Part shown: positions 1 to 11,953 of the stretch, piece by piece
Layout of the letters: the number at the start of each line of letters is the position of its first letter
Position numbering within the stretch: position 1 is the first letter of the stretch
Assembly (NCBI GenBank): GCA_016748015.1
Contig: JAAOMT010000258.1
Span: 469,008-533,007 of the forward strand
DNA from: Geosiphon pyriformis
Lineage: Eukaryota; Glomeromycota; Glomeromycetes; Archaeosporales; Geosiphonaceae
Reading direction: 5' to 3'
Length of the DNA stretch: 64,000 bases
Program-made: the position numbers and the translations under genes
Notes under the pieces: generated by a model
What the model saw: only the letters and a program-made list of their open reading frames with translations
The model's database searches: none
Told to the model about the DNA's origin: nothing

Positions 1-3000
1 ATTCTTTGAAATAGTGCTTATTATCATAGCCATTATAAAAATTGAAATTTATCAAAAACACAAAAATCTTGAGGTTATTGGAAAAAGCAATGTCAAAACC
101 AAAAATAAAAATTGACATTTGACATTTAAGGGTAAAAAAGGTTTATTTTCTTATCCACAAAATTTAATGTTGCCATTAAAAATCTAACTTGAAAGATTTG
201 TAAAGGAAATGCAAAGTTGATGAGTCCATAAACAATATGCCAAAACTATTGATGAAATATTATTTTGTTCCAATTCTTTCCGAAACTTTGTACCAATCTT
301 AATAAAGTTTTGTTTGTTTGGAAATTTAAAAGAGTAAAAAGAAATTGAGAATAAATATTTTTTTAAGCTATTTTCTAAATTTTATTCTTATAAAACTGTT
401 AAAAAGATATTTAAGCAAAGATGTTTTTCTCTTTTCAAGTTCCCTTTTTTTAAGCATTGAAATATGCCATCTAGTCGACCTAAAAAGAAAGAAACGTATT
501 TCTATCAGTATTTTCATCACTTATAAAATGAAATTTAAATATCATGAATTTTTACATGCATTTTCCTTTTTCAAAAAAAGTTACTTTTTGTTATTGTTGC
601 TGAATTGAATCTTTGAATAAATTGTTATTTTTTCAATAAATTCATTTTTAATATTTTGAATCATTACCAAAAGGATACACATTTATGATATTTATTGTTT
701 GTAAAATGTTAAATTAATAATTGACTCTGCATTAGAGAATTTCAAACAAGAGTTTCGCACGTAATAACGTTTACATTTTCTTAATAGTATAAAAGCTGAA
801 AAAATACTATTTTAATTCATGCTCCACATAACCCAGGCCTGCTTATAAACTAGCTTGAGCTTTCTATCAAAGCGATTTTTGAGTGGCTTAAAGCTTATCA
901 AGCTAGCTCAAATAAGATCGAGCTGATATTGCAGTTCCCTTGTAAAGCTCAATTAATTTTATTTATTATTAAATTCTATCCTATGTTTGAAAAGTGTTAC
1001 ACACAAAATTTCTAACTTTGATATCGAGAACATCATTAACAATTTCTTTACCAAGTAAAAATAGTCTTCCGCTTATTCGTATTATATCTTGAAATTAATC
1101 AAGCTATTTTGAGTTAAGCCAAGCTAACAGTTATTAATCTTGACTCGACTCAAGGCAACACTTTTTATTATCATGGCTTGGCTCAAGCCAAATTAATTAG
1201 CATTGAAAAAAAGTAAAAAATAGGAAAAACTGGTTCAAATTTGACATTTTTTTTACATCTTTCAAAAACTTATAAGTAATATATACAATCATATTTATTT
1301 ACACAAAAATCTTTAATATTAAATAACTAAGAATTTGGAAATATATATATATATATATATACCAAAATTAATAGCTTTTTTAAATCAAAAACTTTTCCAG
1401 AATAATTTACTTGATTTTGTTTTCTATATCATTTCAATTTTATTGAGTTCTTAAAGCAACTTTATTTATATTTATTAAAAAGAAAAATTCAAAAATATTT
1501 TTTAAAAACATAAAAATATGAAAAACAAATAAAATTATTCAAAATTAAAATAAAACATATCTTTCTTCTTTAGAACAGTTGACTTTGAAGTAGTTGATTT
1601 TAAAATCTTCTTAAATAAAGTAAAGTTATACTCTATTTTAATATTATATTGATGCACACATTAAATTGAAATAATTAAATATCTTAATATGATTATATTT
1701 AAGAACTGGTCATCTTTCATTATATATCAGGATTAAATTACTTATTGGAAGGCTATACTCGAAAAAGATTCTTGTGAATGACGAGTAGCTTAAAAGACTT
1801 GCAATTTTGCAATTATAACTTTGTCATGATAAAAGATGTTTGCGACCATTTTTTCGAATCATGGCCATATTTCAAATTTGAGATCCAACTACCCATATAT
1901 CCCTTTTCTTATAGGTTATGAGAAGTTTCATAAGCAAACTAGAATCTTCCTAAATATTTTTATTCTAATAGATAAGGAGTGGATTTTCTTTTTTAACTGT
2001 TAAAAAGGTTCAAATTTGTGTAGGTTTGGGTGAAATTTAGTGATAGTATTTATTACAACAGAATTTGAAATAGAGATTAGTTTGAGTAACATCATTAATA
2101 CAATTTGACGTTGATACCTTATTTTTTTTTTAGATTAGAGTTGTAACTCCCAAAAATATAATTTTAACTTTTTTGACTGCAACTTCCTTGCTAATCCACG
2201 ATATTCATGTCAAAATTTTTGCTTTCAAAAAAAAATTTTAAAGATAATGCAGGAACTAGGAGAATAGTCAATCGAGTTTGTACGCTTCCAATTTCGATTG
2301 GCAATACGTCTTCCGATAAGGAATGCAAAATAAAAAAAGGAAAATCTTTGATAATGATCAGTACCCTCAGATAATCCTTTTGGGGAAGTAAATGAAGAAC
2401 AACTTCAATTGCTACCTTTAAATGATCTCAAATGGAATTCTATTTGTTTGGTGATCATCGCGATTTGCCAATATCTCATCTGAAACCTTCGGGACTCTAT
2501 TCGTTTTACAAGAATACCGTTTAAAAATGGAGTATTCTCGAATTTGATCGTTCAAACATAAATTTCCAAGAAAAGAATATTCTTAAAACTCAAAAAATTC
2601 ATAAAATTTCAAGTTAGAAAATAAGAATTATCAATTTGTAATTTGTAATAGCTTTCCAAAACATTTAAATTTGTACAAATGCTTGGACGACATTCTTCTT
2701 TCCCTTTTAATATGAACAAGATTCCTAATTTCTCCAGATATATTGTGAAAAAAAAAATTGTTCAAGAAATTTTCAAACTTGGAACAATAATCCAGCATTG
2801 GGATATAAATGTATTGAATATTTTTGATCTTTTATGTATTTAAATGAACCCTGAAATTAGCGTTACAAGGAACCATTTTATCTTTACTCAACAATTTTGC
2901 CTCATCTAAAATAATTTATTCAGAAAAATAATTTTTCATTTTAATCTAACACATCAGAGAGCATTTTGATTCCGATGTTTAAAAATGAATTTCTAAGAAT

Positions 3001-4371
3001 AATTTATTAAAATAAGTATTTCAATAAATAAGAGTTCTCAAAACGTGGGGTTTCTTTAAACCTGTAATTCCAGTCTCCTTTACCTGTTCAAGAAATTTTT
3101 ATCTTGGGTTTTTGATTTTAAGAAAAAAAATTAGATAAACCACTAATATTTCCTTCAGGAACATTGTTTAGTAATGATCTCCTTGAAATGCTCCGCTGCT
3201 AGTAAACTTCAGATCCCTTTTCCGAGTTCGCTCCATAAAAAGTTAACATTATCAAAAATTGGGGGGGGGGGGGTATACATGTATTATGTTTGATGTTTCA
3301 AATGAAACTCCTCATCTATTTTTTCAACCAGTAAAAATTTGAAAGTCTCCCACTAGCTAATCCACATCGAGAAATATAATAATTAAATTTGCCCTTCGAC
3401 ATTGGTACGATAACTTCTTTTGATCCTGAATATGGGATCAATTTTATTTTAAGGTTTTTTTTTATCAGAAAAATATTTACTTTATGACACAATGAATCAA
3501 ATATGGTTAATAAAATAAATATTTGGAAAACAAATTATCGAAAAACAAGTTCCAAGTTCGCACATGCATTCGATCAATATCTTGATAATTCGACAGTTTT
3601 TCATTTCGTTTTTTTTTTCAGTGTTAACTCATTTCACTTTCAAACTTTCTATTTGGTAAAATAATAGTTGGCTGCTGTAAAAAGTTAAAAGTTTGACAAG
3701 CTTTCACGTTTCCAAATCATTTTATGAATAATTATTTTTTCTTGTGATAATTTATCCATGAAAATTTGAACCTCATGAGAAACTAACTAAATAATTTTCC
3801 ATACAATCTTTCGAGATTTCTGAGCCGGAATATTCTTTATAAAAATTTCGATATTTCTTGTCCTTGAACTCATTTCTGTTTGGAATTCTGTATGAACCCC
3901 CTTTTTTGAATTTTTTTAAATGTTTTCAAAAGACGAGAAAATAAAAATAAAATTTTAATCAATTAGTTCTTCAGTCTTTTTGTAATCAGAAATTTAAATA
4001 TTGTCATGTTTTGAAAGAGAAAATTTTTTTCATAATTGAGTTTATTCAATACTTTGGATCTCTTTGACACACTTTTCTGTATCTTTATAGCTTTCATGAC
4101 AAAGTCATTTCTACCTGAGAAATCTTTCTGACTCGATTAGGTGAATCAGTTAATTCATTCAAAAGCCTCATTAGGAATATTTCAATTTTCTTTTGATTTA
4201 ATTTAAATCAAATTTCATGGAATCAATTATAATCTCATTTTTCATTTAAGTGATCGAAAGAAAGATTAAATTAAAAAAAAATTCATATTAAATTGTCTGA
4301 TCCCAATATTTACATTTTTATATATCTACAGAGATCACAATTTATTTACAAAATAAATTGCGAGCTTTTAG
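1..4371. other. AT-rich intergenic region, no gene seen
   Basis: No convincing coding region is visible. The only sizeable open frame (345-608, plus) is rich in Phe, Leu, Ile and Lys, as expected from AT-rich noncoding DNA. The stretch holds a TA repeat at 1341-1361, a run of 13 G at 3261-3273 and a repeat-like block at about 833-1193, listed separately. A slightly more GC-rich patch at about 2230-2500 has no sustained frame. Confidence 0.6.
833..1193. repeat. AGCT/GAGC-rich dispersed-repeat candidate
   Basis: The block begins near a CAGGCCTGC palindrome and ends with the palindrome-like GGCTTGGCTCAAGCC. Between them, variants of AGCTTGAGC, AAGCTAGCTC, CAAGCT and GACTCAAGG recur in both orientations, at far higher density than in the surrounding AT-rich DNA. 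The left part carries GCTTGAGC and the right part the complementary GCTCAAGC, so it may be a decayed foldback or MITE-like repeat. Boundaries are approximate, no target duplication was found, and there is no coding capacity. Confidence 0.4.
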
Positions 4372-5355
4372 CTATACAGTAATTTTCTGACACTTTGCTT
4401 TACAGCACACAAACCAACTAGCTCTAACCCCTTGACATTGAGAGAATATAAGTTCACGCATTTCAGGGAACAGGCCAAAATAATCTGGTGCCACAGTTCT
4501 AGGAAACACGCTATTAGTGAATAAAATTGTTTGAAGAGAGTTTGAATGTTTTCTTAATGCCATCAAAATTTTCGTCATCTCTTCTCCACCAGAGCATTCG
4601 ACCCAAAAATCCCTCAAATCTCTCTGGGATTTTATGAGCGTTATTAAAGAGTCGATATTTACAGCCGTCCTACCGGCTATTAATTGGGGCTTCGTTTTAA
4701 AAAGTAGAGAAATGGACTTAATGTTCATCCTTCTTTTCAGAATTATTTGAATTATGTCGTCCAGTGTATTACCAAAAATTGCAGCATTTTTCGTCAAAAG
4801 AGTCTCGAAACCAAGCCTCTGAATGTTATTTGACCTCGTCAGAAACATTTTCAAAAATATTTTAAATGTCTGTATTTCTTCTCGGCCGGTAGATACACCT
4901 CGCCTGTGGGATTTTTCAAAGGACCACTGAATAAAATTAAACAGAGAAGTATCATTCAACGTTTCTAAATATCGTTCATAATGAAATGTGGGCCGACGTT
5001 GAAATGGGTTCGTTGAATTTCGCAAGATAGGGTGTTCTTGAAAAGGTTTTAAAAGTTTATACACGGCTAATTTTTCTTGAGAATCTAAGCAAGCTGTATA
5101 GGTTCTTAATAGATTTTCTTTTCGATGGGCAGCGGATATTGTTGGTCGATTTGTCATTTCAGAATTGTTGGCGATTAATGCTAATGGATTTCGCCATAAG
5201 ATTGGAGTTGCAGTTCGACACCAAAGTCTGTTTACCATTAAACAGTTGTACAAGGAAGCTCGGTCATTCGCCAAAGGTTCTAGAAAATGAGATAACAAGT
5301 CGGCAGGAAGTGATTTGAAAAAAGTCATAGAGATTTTGTCGGTTGATATGTTCAA
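4372..5355 (-). CDS. F-box protein, possibly C-terminally truncated
   Basis: The 327-residue product opens with an F-box at about residues 10-58: a hydrophobic Leu-Pro-Ala-Asp-Leu-Leu core, then the VNRLWC...PILWRNP stretch typical of fungal F-box proteins. F-box proteins bind Skp1 in SCF ubiquitin ligases and recruit substrates through the C-terminal part. Here that part is helical and leucine-rich but lacks a clear series of leucine-rich repeats. The protein stops (TAG) just after a motif resembling the start of a repeat (EMRELIFSQCQG), so it is shorter than I would expect for the family. A GTTAGA after the CQG codons could be a splice donor, but no downstream exon was found. The ATG at 5355 is the first in frame. 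It is a single exon, and its substrate is unknown. Confidence 0.75.
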   Translation of the reverse strand: MNISTDKISMTFFKSLPADLLSHFLEPLANDRASLYNCLMVNRLWCRTATPILWRNPLALIANNSEMTNRPTISAAHRKENLLRTYTACLDSQEKLAVYKLLKPFQEHPILRNSTNPFQRRPTFHYERYLETLNDTSLFNFIQWSFEKSHRRGVSTGREEIQTFKIFLKMFLTRSNNIQRLGFETLLTKNAAIFGNTLDDIIQIILKRRMNIKSISLLFKTKPQLIAGRTAVNIDSLITLIKSQRDLRDFWVECSGGEEMTKILMALRKHSNSLQTILFTNSVFPRTVAPDYFGLFPEMRELIFSQCQGVRASWFVCCKAKCQKITV

Positions 5356-6802
5356 AATTTCGACAGGAAACCAAAAAAGATAAAAAGTGAATAGTCAAGT
5401 GTTTAGTAAATTGTAACGAACCTCGATGTTTGATCTTACCCACTTTAATCCTGTGAGATCCAATAGCAGCTGATATTGACCTCAATTTAAATATCGTAGA
5501 TCTCTTCGGCTCGACCGTTATTGAGTGGATAATGCGAGGCGCGCTATTATTTGTTTTTTTTTTTCGATGGCGAGAGCCCTATCTAGTATATTTTTAGATA
5601 GTCGAACAGATAAACGACCCCTTTTTTTGGAAAATATATTAGCGATTAATGTGGTGCAATCAATCATTTTTAATCAACATGCTGATGGATGGATGGATGG
5701 ATGGATGAATGAATGAATGAATGAATGAATGAATATCGTTGCTGTAAGAACCGCCGAAACTCATGTGTCGTACAATAGTCAAACACAGAGCCTAATTCCC
5801 GACGACAAGCTTTTTGTTTTCCTTTTGTCGTGTCTGGATAATGTTTCTTGAAATTACACATGTTGTTTGAAAATTCTGGATTTAGCAATTCTGATGTTAT
5901 GCGGAACAATAGGAAACTGATTTGGCCAAAAAGTTCTGAGAATGGATGATGATGATCAATTGAAGAAGAAGAAGAAGAAGAAAGTATACGGGATTGAATC
6001 TATGCTTTGTGTAACTTTTCCTTTTTATCGGTACAAAGGAAATTAAAAATTGGTCATGGCGCTATATGGTTACGCAGAAGGTTTGAACTATTTTGGGGCG
6101 ATGTTTTTTAGTTTTTGCACAAAGGGAAATGATGAACCATTGTTAAATTTTTTTATGCTGGCGCATAAACTGGAGCATATTGTCATCATTCTTTGGATAA
6201 GTATATAATGGAGACTATTGTCGCTGAAATGTCAGTCTTTTTGATTTTCAAAAGTATATTGTTGCGGAGAAAAAGTTTTTTCTTTGATATCAACAATCAG
6301 AAAAATTTTTTAGATTTGAATTGAGAACTTGCATAAATAAAATTCAATCATTATAACCATCTGGAAAAAAACTCGGACAAGTAAAAATATTGTTTCAAAG
6401 ATTCGATTATCACAGAAAATCAATAGATTTATATATATTATTTTTTTTGTTGCATTTCTCAATGGGGTATTTTTAAGGAATAATTAATTCTTCAACAATT
6501 GATTGATGCATTTGAAAGCAATTTTTGCATCGATTTGATATATTTAGAATAAGGTAAATTTTTTGCCTTTGTTCAAATTTTAATCACCTTGAACATTTTT
6601 TAATTTCAGAATAATAATCGTCTCATGTTCAATCTTTGGGCTCTGAAAAAAAGATTTCGAAATCTATGAATTCTTAAGGTTTCAGGTAAAAGTGAAATTA
6701 TCCCTTGTTTTGAAATATTTGTAAAATTTGATTTGGTTGTAACAACAAAAAATCAAGCTTGGTGAAAATTTGAAACAAGAGGTTCTTATTTTTTTGTTTG
6801 AC

Positions 6803-6833
<31 letters not shown>

Positions 6834-7677
6834 CAAAACACACATTTTTTTTTGGAAATTTTCATGGTGTTTATTTCAAAATTTTTAATAAGACAAAATT
6901 TAAAAAAATATCAAATCCATTAAATCCATTTTTTTCTATGGGAAATTGTTAAATTTCAAAAAAAAGGTGAAAGAAATCTCTAAATTCTCTATTTTTGAGA
7001 TATAGGCAGCAGAAAAAGTTTTTTTTTTTAAAAAAAAGATTTGATATTTAAATTTTTTTTAAATAATCAAAAAATAAAAACTCCTGGTATTTATTATATT
7101 GTTCAAGTCATCTTTTAAATAATATTTTTACCTTTTTTCTATATTAGAGTTTTAAATTTTTTTGCTTTTGCTTTTTCACCAATCATAACAAAGATTTATG
7201 TATATCTTTTATGTGAAATGTTTTTTATTAATTTATTCTGAAATTTTTCCAAAAGAGGAATTGAGATTACATTGAAGTATATTTTTTTAAACTGACTTGA
7301 AAACAGTCTTTTAATCTCCCATATTTTTACTTTACTATCACAAAATTTTAGTGAACTAATGAAATGAATTAATTTTCTATTAAGTTGTTAATTCATTTTT
7401 GATGATTTCATTTTCCAGTATGACTAGATGGGTGAAAATTAAAATTACGATTTATTCAAGAATTCTATATTTAATTGTGATAAAAGTTTGTCACATTTCT
7501 AAAAAGTCATTCTCTCTTTAGGATTATTTACCTTTCACTATTTTTTAATTCAAATAACTTTTATGTTGTAACCCCTCTTTTATGTGGAATGATTTCATTG
7601 GATTATGAGATAAAAACCGGATTTATTAAAATATATAAAAGATACTAAATTTGTATAACAACTTCCCCGGGAATTTT

Positions 7678-7720
<43 letters not shown>

Positions 7721-7860
7721 TAAAAATTATGTCACTGCTGCTTATTTAATGATCATGTTGCTCTCTTGAAATTCTATCATCCCCGCATTGTGTGAATAAA
7801 TTTGTAAGACGAACTAGCGCATATCCGTTTTTGATCGACACTTTGATACAATAAGTTGAG

Positions 7861-7910
<50 letters not shown>

Positions 7911-9188
7911 CTTTGATAGAAAGTTTAAACGTACGCACGGTGAAAATAAGCACGTGGGAAAATAATTGAAAAATTTTTATTTAAATTTTGTTTAAATTTT
8001 AAAATCGTTTACAGATAATCTTTTTTTTCAATTTCATCTTTTGAAAAAGATTGGATTTTTTGATTTTTCATAATTTTTTTTTTCAATTAATTCTTTTTGT
8101 ATTTATGTTAAAATCCAATTTAATTTGATTTGATTTGATCTAATCTAATCTAATTTAATTTAATTTAATTTAATTTAATCTTAAATTTTAAAGTTTACTA
8201 TTCATGATTTGTTTGGGAAACTTTTTTTTTAATTTTGAATTGAAAAAAAAAACTGAATTTTTCTAAATTTTATTAAATTAATTAATTAATTTATTTTATT
8301 TTTATATATATTAATTTTTAAAATAATAAGAATTTTAATAATAACTCATTTAAACATATATACACAATAAAATTTTTTTTTAAAATTTAAAACGTATTTT
8401 TAACTAATAAATATATATAAAATATATATTTTATAATAAATTCTTCATCAAAAATATTTGATTTCAAAACATATTTAATTAATTTACCGAAAACATATAT
8501 AGATACATATATATATATATATATATATGTTGTAATAAAAAAAAAGGTATTGATTGATTAAAAATTTCTTTGAATTGTAAATTATTATTATTATTATTAT
8601 TTTTTAATGAAAATTGTATTTTAAAATTAAATTTTAAAAAATATTATAAATAAAACATTATTTTAAATATTTAATTAAATTATTAAATATTTTTTGCTTT
8701 AAATTTATTTTTTTGACTTGATTAATGATTCGATTATTGATCCAATCATTAATTATCTATATATATATATATATAGATAGATAAAGCCTTTCAAAATTTT
8801 AAAAAAAATATATATATATTTTCTATTGTTTTATTTTCAAGTTTTTTCTTTATTGATCAAAGTTTTTTCCTGCCAAAATAAAAAATTATATTTATTGTGT
8901 CATATTTATAAATTATTTTTTTAATTTGAGATTATATCCAAGATTAATTCCTTCGATTAAGTGATTCATCTTTCTGTATCATATTACTTCATTATTTTTA
9001 TCCAATCTGTAATCTTATTAATTTTTGTTTTGATTTAAATCAAGTTTCGACTCACTTTGAGATTAAACTTATAATTTGGAAAATTTATGTTATTTTTGAA
9101 AATATTTTTATTTTTTTGCATATAATGTAAACTCTTAATTCCTGGAATCCGCTTATCCTTTCAAAAATTAGTTCCAAAAGTCACTTTC
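5356..9188. other. Intergenic region with microsatellites and poly-T runs
   Basis: No supported gene is visible. The stretch holds a TGGA/TGAA tetranucleotide repeat (5684-5734), a GAA repeat (5962-5981), poly-T runs of about 30 (6804-6833), 36 (7681-7716) and 46 (7865-7910) bases, a tract of TTTAA and TTTGA repeats near 8120-8180, and TA repeats near 8505-8527 and 8757-8773. The long T runs could be tails of minus-strand retro-insertions, but no recognisable body lies next to them. Confidence 0.6.
5684..5734. repeat. TGGA/TGAA tetranucleotide microsatellite
   Basis: About six TGGA units pass directly into about seven TGAA units. One base separates the two unit types, so the tract probably arose by slippage after a point change. 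Short open frames on both strands across it only translate the repeat. Confidence 0.9.
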
Positions 9189-9864
9189 TTAATCCAATTT
9201 GAAATCACCATAATTTTCACCAAACAAAAGGGAAATAACATCTTGTTGCAATTGGCTCAATTTATCCCTTTTCACATGCCTACTAACCAACGACCCAATC
9301 TTTTGCTGTTCGACTTTAAAGACTTGAACAGAATATTTCTCGGAATCGACAAAACAAATTGAGTCCAATAATAATTCAGAAAAATATTCGTAACCGTGAT
9401 CAGAGCAAGTGAGTAAATTCTGCCCGTATACAAACTGGTAAAGCCAGGCTAAGGTATCAATTTGTACTTGTGTTCCATCAGGAAGAAGACCACGAAGTCT
9501 CCACAAATATTTTTCGGCTTTTTTGCCATCTGAAGAAGAGGATGAGGCTGAGGGTGATGAAGAAGAGGATGAGGATGAGGATGAGGATGAGGACGATGAC
9601 AAACAACTTTTGGTTTCTTCGAAATTGTATTTTCTGAGCAAAGCTTGCTTTGAGGTAAGCCAATTAGATTGATCGTAATAGCAATGGATAATTTCAAAAC
9701 TTCTCTCATCATCTGAAATATTCCTTATAAAGCTATCAAGATTGGTTATAAAATTGTCGTTAAAATCTGTTAAATCTTCCCAGTTCATTGGATCGTTGTA
9801 AACTTCTGCAAAAAGTCGTTCAAGATGGGATAATTTGATGAAAATGCAATCTTTAACTATGACT

Positions 9865-9905
<41 letters not shown>

Positions 9906-10171
9906 TGAGCAATAAATCAAAGTAAAAACCCAAAATTAAGTTGATTTTTTAAATACTTACATAACTTTTCCAAATTTGCTTTTAACTCCACAATCCTTGT
10001 TGTACGATTGCAACTTTCCAAATTCTCTGATGCTGCTGCAACTGAGTTTGTTTCAAACTTTAGACCAAATTCATCGCAACTATTATCATCGTCATCATCA
10101 TCATCTGACAACAATAGTTCAACTTGTTGAAATCGACCTGGGCCAATTTCGAAATGGCCAGGTTCTGGCAT
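9189..10171 (-). CDS. Unrecognised two-exon gene, acidic and serine-rich protein
   Basis: Exon 1 is 10171-9961 and exon 2 is 9856-9189, giving 292 residues. The start is the ATG opening MPEPGHFEIG. The donor is GTAAGT at 9960 and the acceptor TCATAG ends at 9857; joining there keeps the frame, whereas the nearby TTGCAG would create a stop. The 104 bp intron contains the ATA microsatellite. Visible features are an acidic run of seven Asp near residue 24, a probable coiled segment across the exon junction (ELKANLEKL onward), a run of about 15 Ser near the middle encoded by a GA-rich microsatellite, and a well-formed globular C-terminus containing YLWRLRGLLPDGTQVQ. I do not recognise the family. 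It diverges from the gene at 11208. Confidence 0.6.
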
Positions 10172-10569
10172 TTTCTTAATGAGGGTTAAGAAAGCAGTTA
10201 ACGTAATTTTTATCAGAACTTGAGAAAGAGAGAAAATTGTCTTCTTGTTAATTAGAAGATGTGGGAAAGAGACTTGTGAAAGAATAAACAAAAACTAAAA
10301 CCAATTTATACAAAATTTATTTTCTATCTTGAGCTTTATTAATGATTTTTCAATTTACGTCATATCATAATTAGATTTTACCATGTATTTGATTGTGACA
10401 TGGCACCAGTTTAAGGTCATCACAATAAAAATTTAATCTAGCTATTTTGAGTCATCATTTTTATAGATTTTTCAAAAATTTGAATACTTAAAAAAATTTC
10501 GAATTGAATCCAATTATTATAAACGGCATAACAATATTTTAGAAAGTGTTTGAAGACAACTAGTGTTTT

Positions 10570-10606
<37 letters not shown>

Positions 10607-11207
10607 CATTCAATTAAAGCCAATATTTTATTCAAATTTGATTAGATTAATGTCATTCATCATGCTTAAATTACTCTTTTATTATTTATCGAATATAAAA
10701 TTGTATTTCCATAAATTCATTTGCTTATAAAAAGGCTGGATTAAAGGGCCAAGTATTGTGTTTTGGTATAATAGTAATTTTTTTATAATTTGAAATTTGA
10801 GAGGATACCACAAAGCAAGTCAGCAAGGGCTTTTCACATTTAAAAAATTCATCAAAAAAATCAACTCGGGGAAATTATTATTTTTTTCTTCAATCGAGAT
10901 CTCAATCTGTTTTTGAAAGATAATCATTCCAATATATAAATCCGCTTGAAATTTTTTATATTTAGCCAATAGTTAAATCATTTTTTAGACGATGATTTAT
11001 TCAAATCATTTGACGAAACTTTTTCAAAATAATATAAAATATATTACAACAAGTTCTCAGATATACACTCGATTTCTAGTAAATGATTGGATGTCTTTTT
11101 AGGCGTCAGAAATTTGTAAATTCTATTGCAGATTTCCGTATTACAAGTTTTTTCCTAAGTCACTTAAAAAACTCGTTTCACATTTTAATTTTGGAATTCT
11201 TTGACTG
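10172..11207. promoter_or_regulatory. Shared upstream region of two divergent genes
   Basis: This 1,036 bp AT-rich spacer lies between the start codons of two divergently oriented genes, so both promoters should be here. An ATT microsatellite occupies about 10575-10606. No specific TATA box or factor site can be assigned with confidence. Confidence 0.4.
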
Positions 11208-11953
11208 ATGGCGGACAAAAAAACAATGATTGCTAGACGTCACACAATCCCGGGATCAAGAGTTGCCGAAATAATCCAAAAACTTGAGACAAAAGGATTT
11301 TTAGAGTCAAAAAAACAAGACCATCCTGAAGATGACACATTTTTAATAAATAATCAAGATTTTAAAGACGGTCTTTTGACTTCAGGGCAGAATGGTGGTG
11401 GTGATGGTGGTAGTGGCGATGTAGTGAGCTTAAAAAAAGAAAATTTGAACTCGATTTCCGATTCTAAGCCACCTTTCATCGAGTCTGAACAAATTTTTAT
11501 CACATCATTGGCAAGTGATTTGAGGTTATATATTGAAGAGCCGTATATTGACAAAAAATTGGAATATGATGAGAAAAATTTTTCAAGAGGTTTCAAAGAT
11601 GATAATGAACGGGACTTGGGAAGTGAGTACATGAAAAAATAATTCGATTCACAATTTAAAAGAGTTGATTTATTCGTTATATTTTGAAAAGATGCAAATT
11701 TTATATTAATTTTGAACCCTTTTCAAAAGTGTTGGTTCACAATGATGGTTTAAAATTTGACGAGAATTTTTTTAGGGCAGAAAATTTATCGGTCAATAAT
11801 GAATTGGAAGGAAATGGAAATGGAAATGGAAATGAAAATGGAAATGAAAATGAAAATGAAATTGAAATTGAATGGATTGATGTTTCAACATCTGCTGATA
11901 TAACAACCAATGATATTGACGAAGAGTGGTACGAAATTGATGAGGTTTCTTAG
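11208..11953 (+). CDS. Unrecognised two-exon gene, acidic low-complexity protein
   Basis: Exon 1 is 11208-11622 and exon 2 is 11781-11953, giving 195 residues. The donor is GTGAGT at 11623 and the acceptor GGGCAG ends at 11780. This choice keeps the frame, while the alternative TTTTTTTAG acceptor ten bases earlier would not. The N-terminus (MADKKTMIARRHTIPG) is basic and is followed by a short amphipathic segment, RVAEIIQKLETKGF. A Gly-rich tract lies near residue 65. Exon 2 encodes alternating Gly-Asn and Glu-Asn from a GGAAAT/GAAAAT hexamer repeat, then a strongly acidic tail ending EEWYEIDEVS. No family is recognised. The clean intron and sensible junction argue that it is real. Confidence 0.55.

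Noticed and set aside
345-608. 87-residue plus-strand open frame
   Set aside because: Almost only Phe, Leu, Ile, Lys and Ser; consistent with AT-rich noncoding DNA and no splice or family support.
2230-2560. Slightly GC-richer patch that might be a decayed exon
   Set aside because: Frames are short and broken on both strands; a faint resemblance to a known domain could not be supported.
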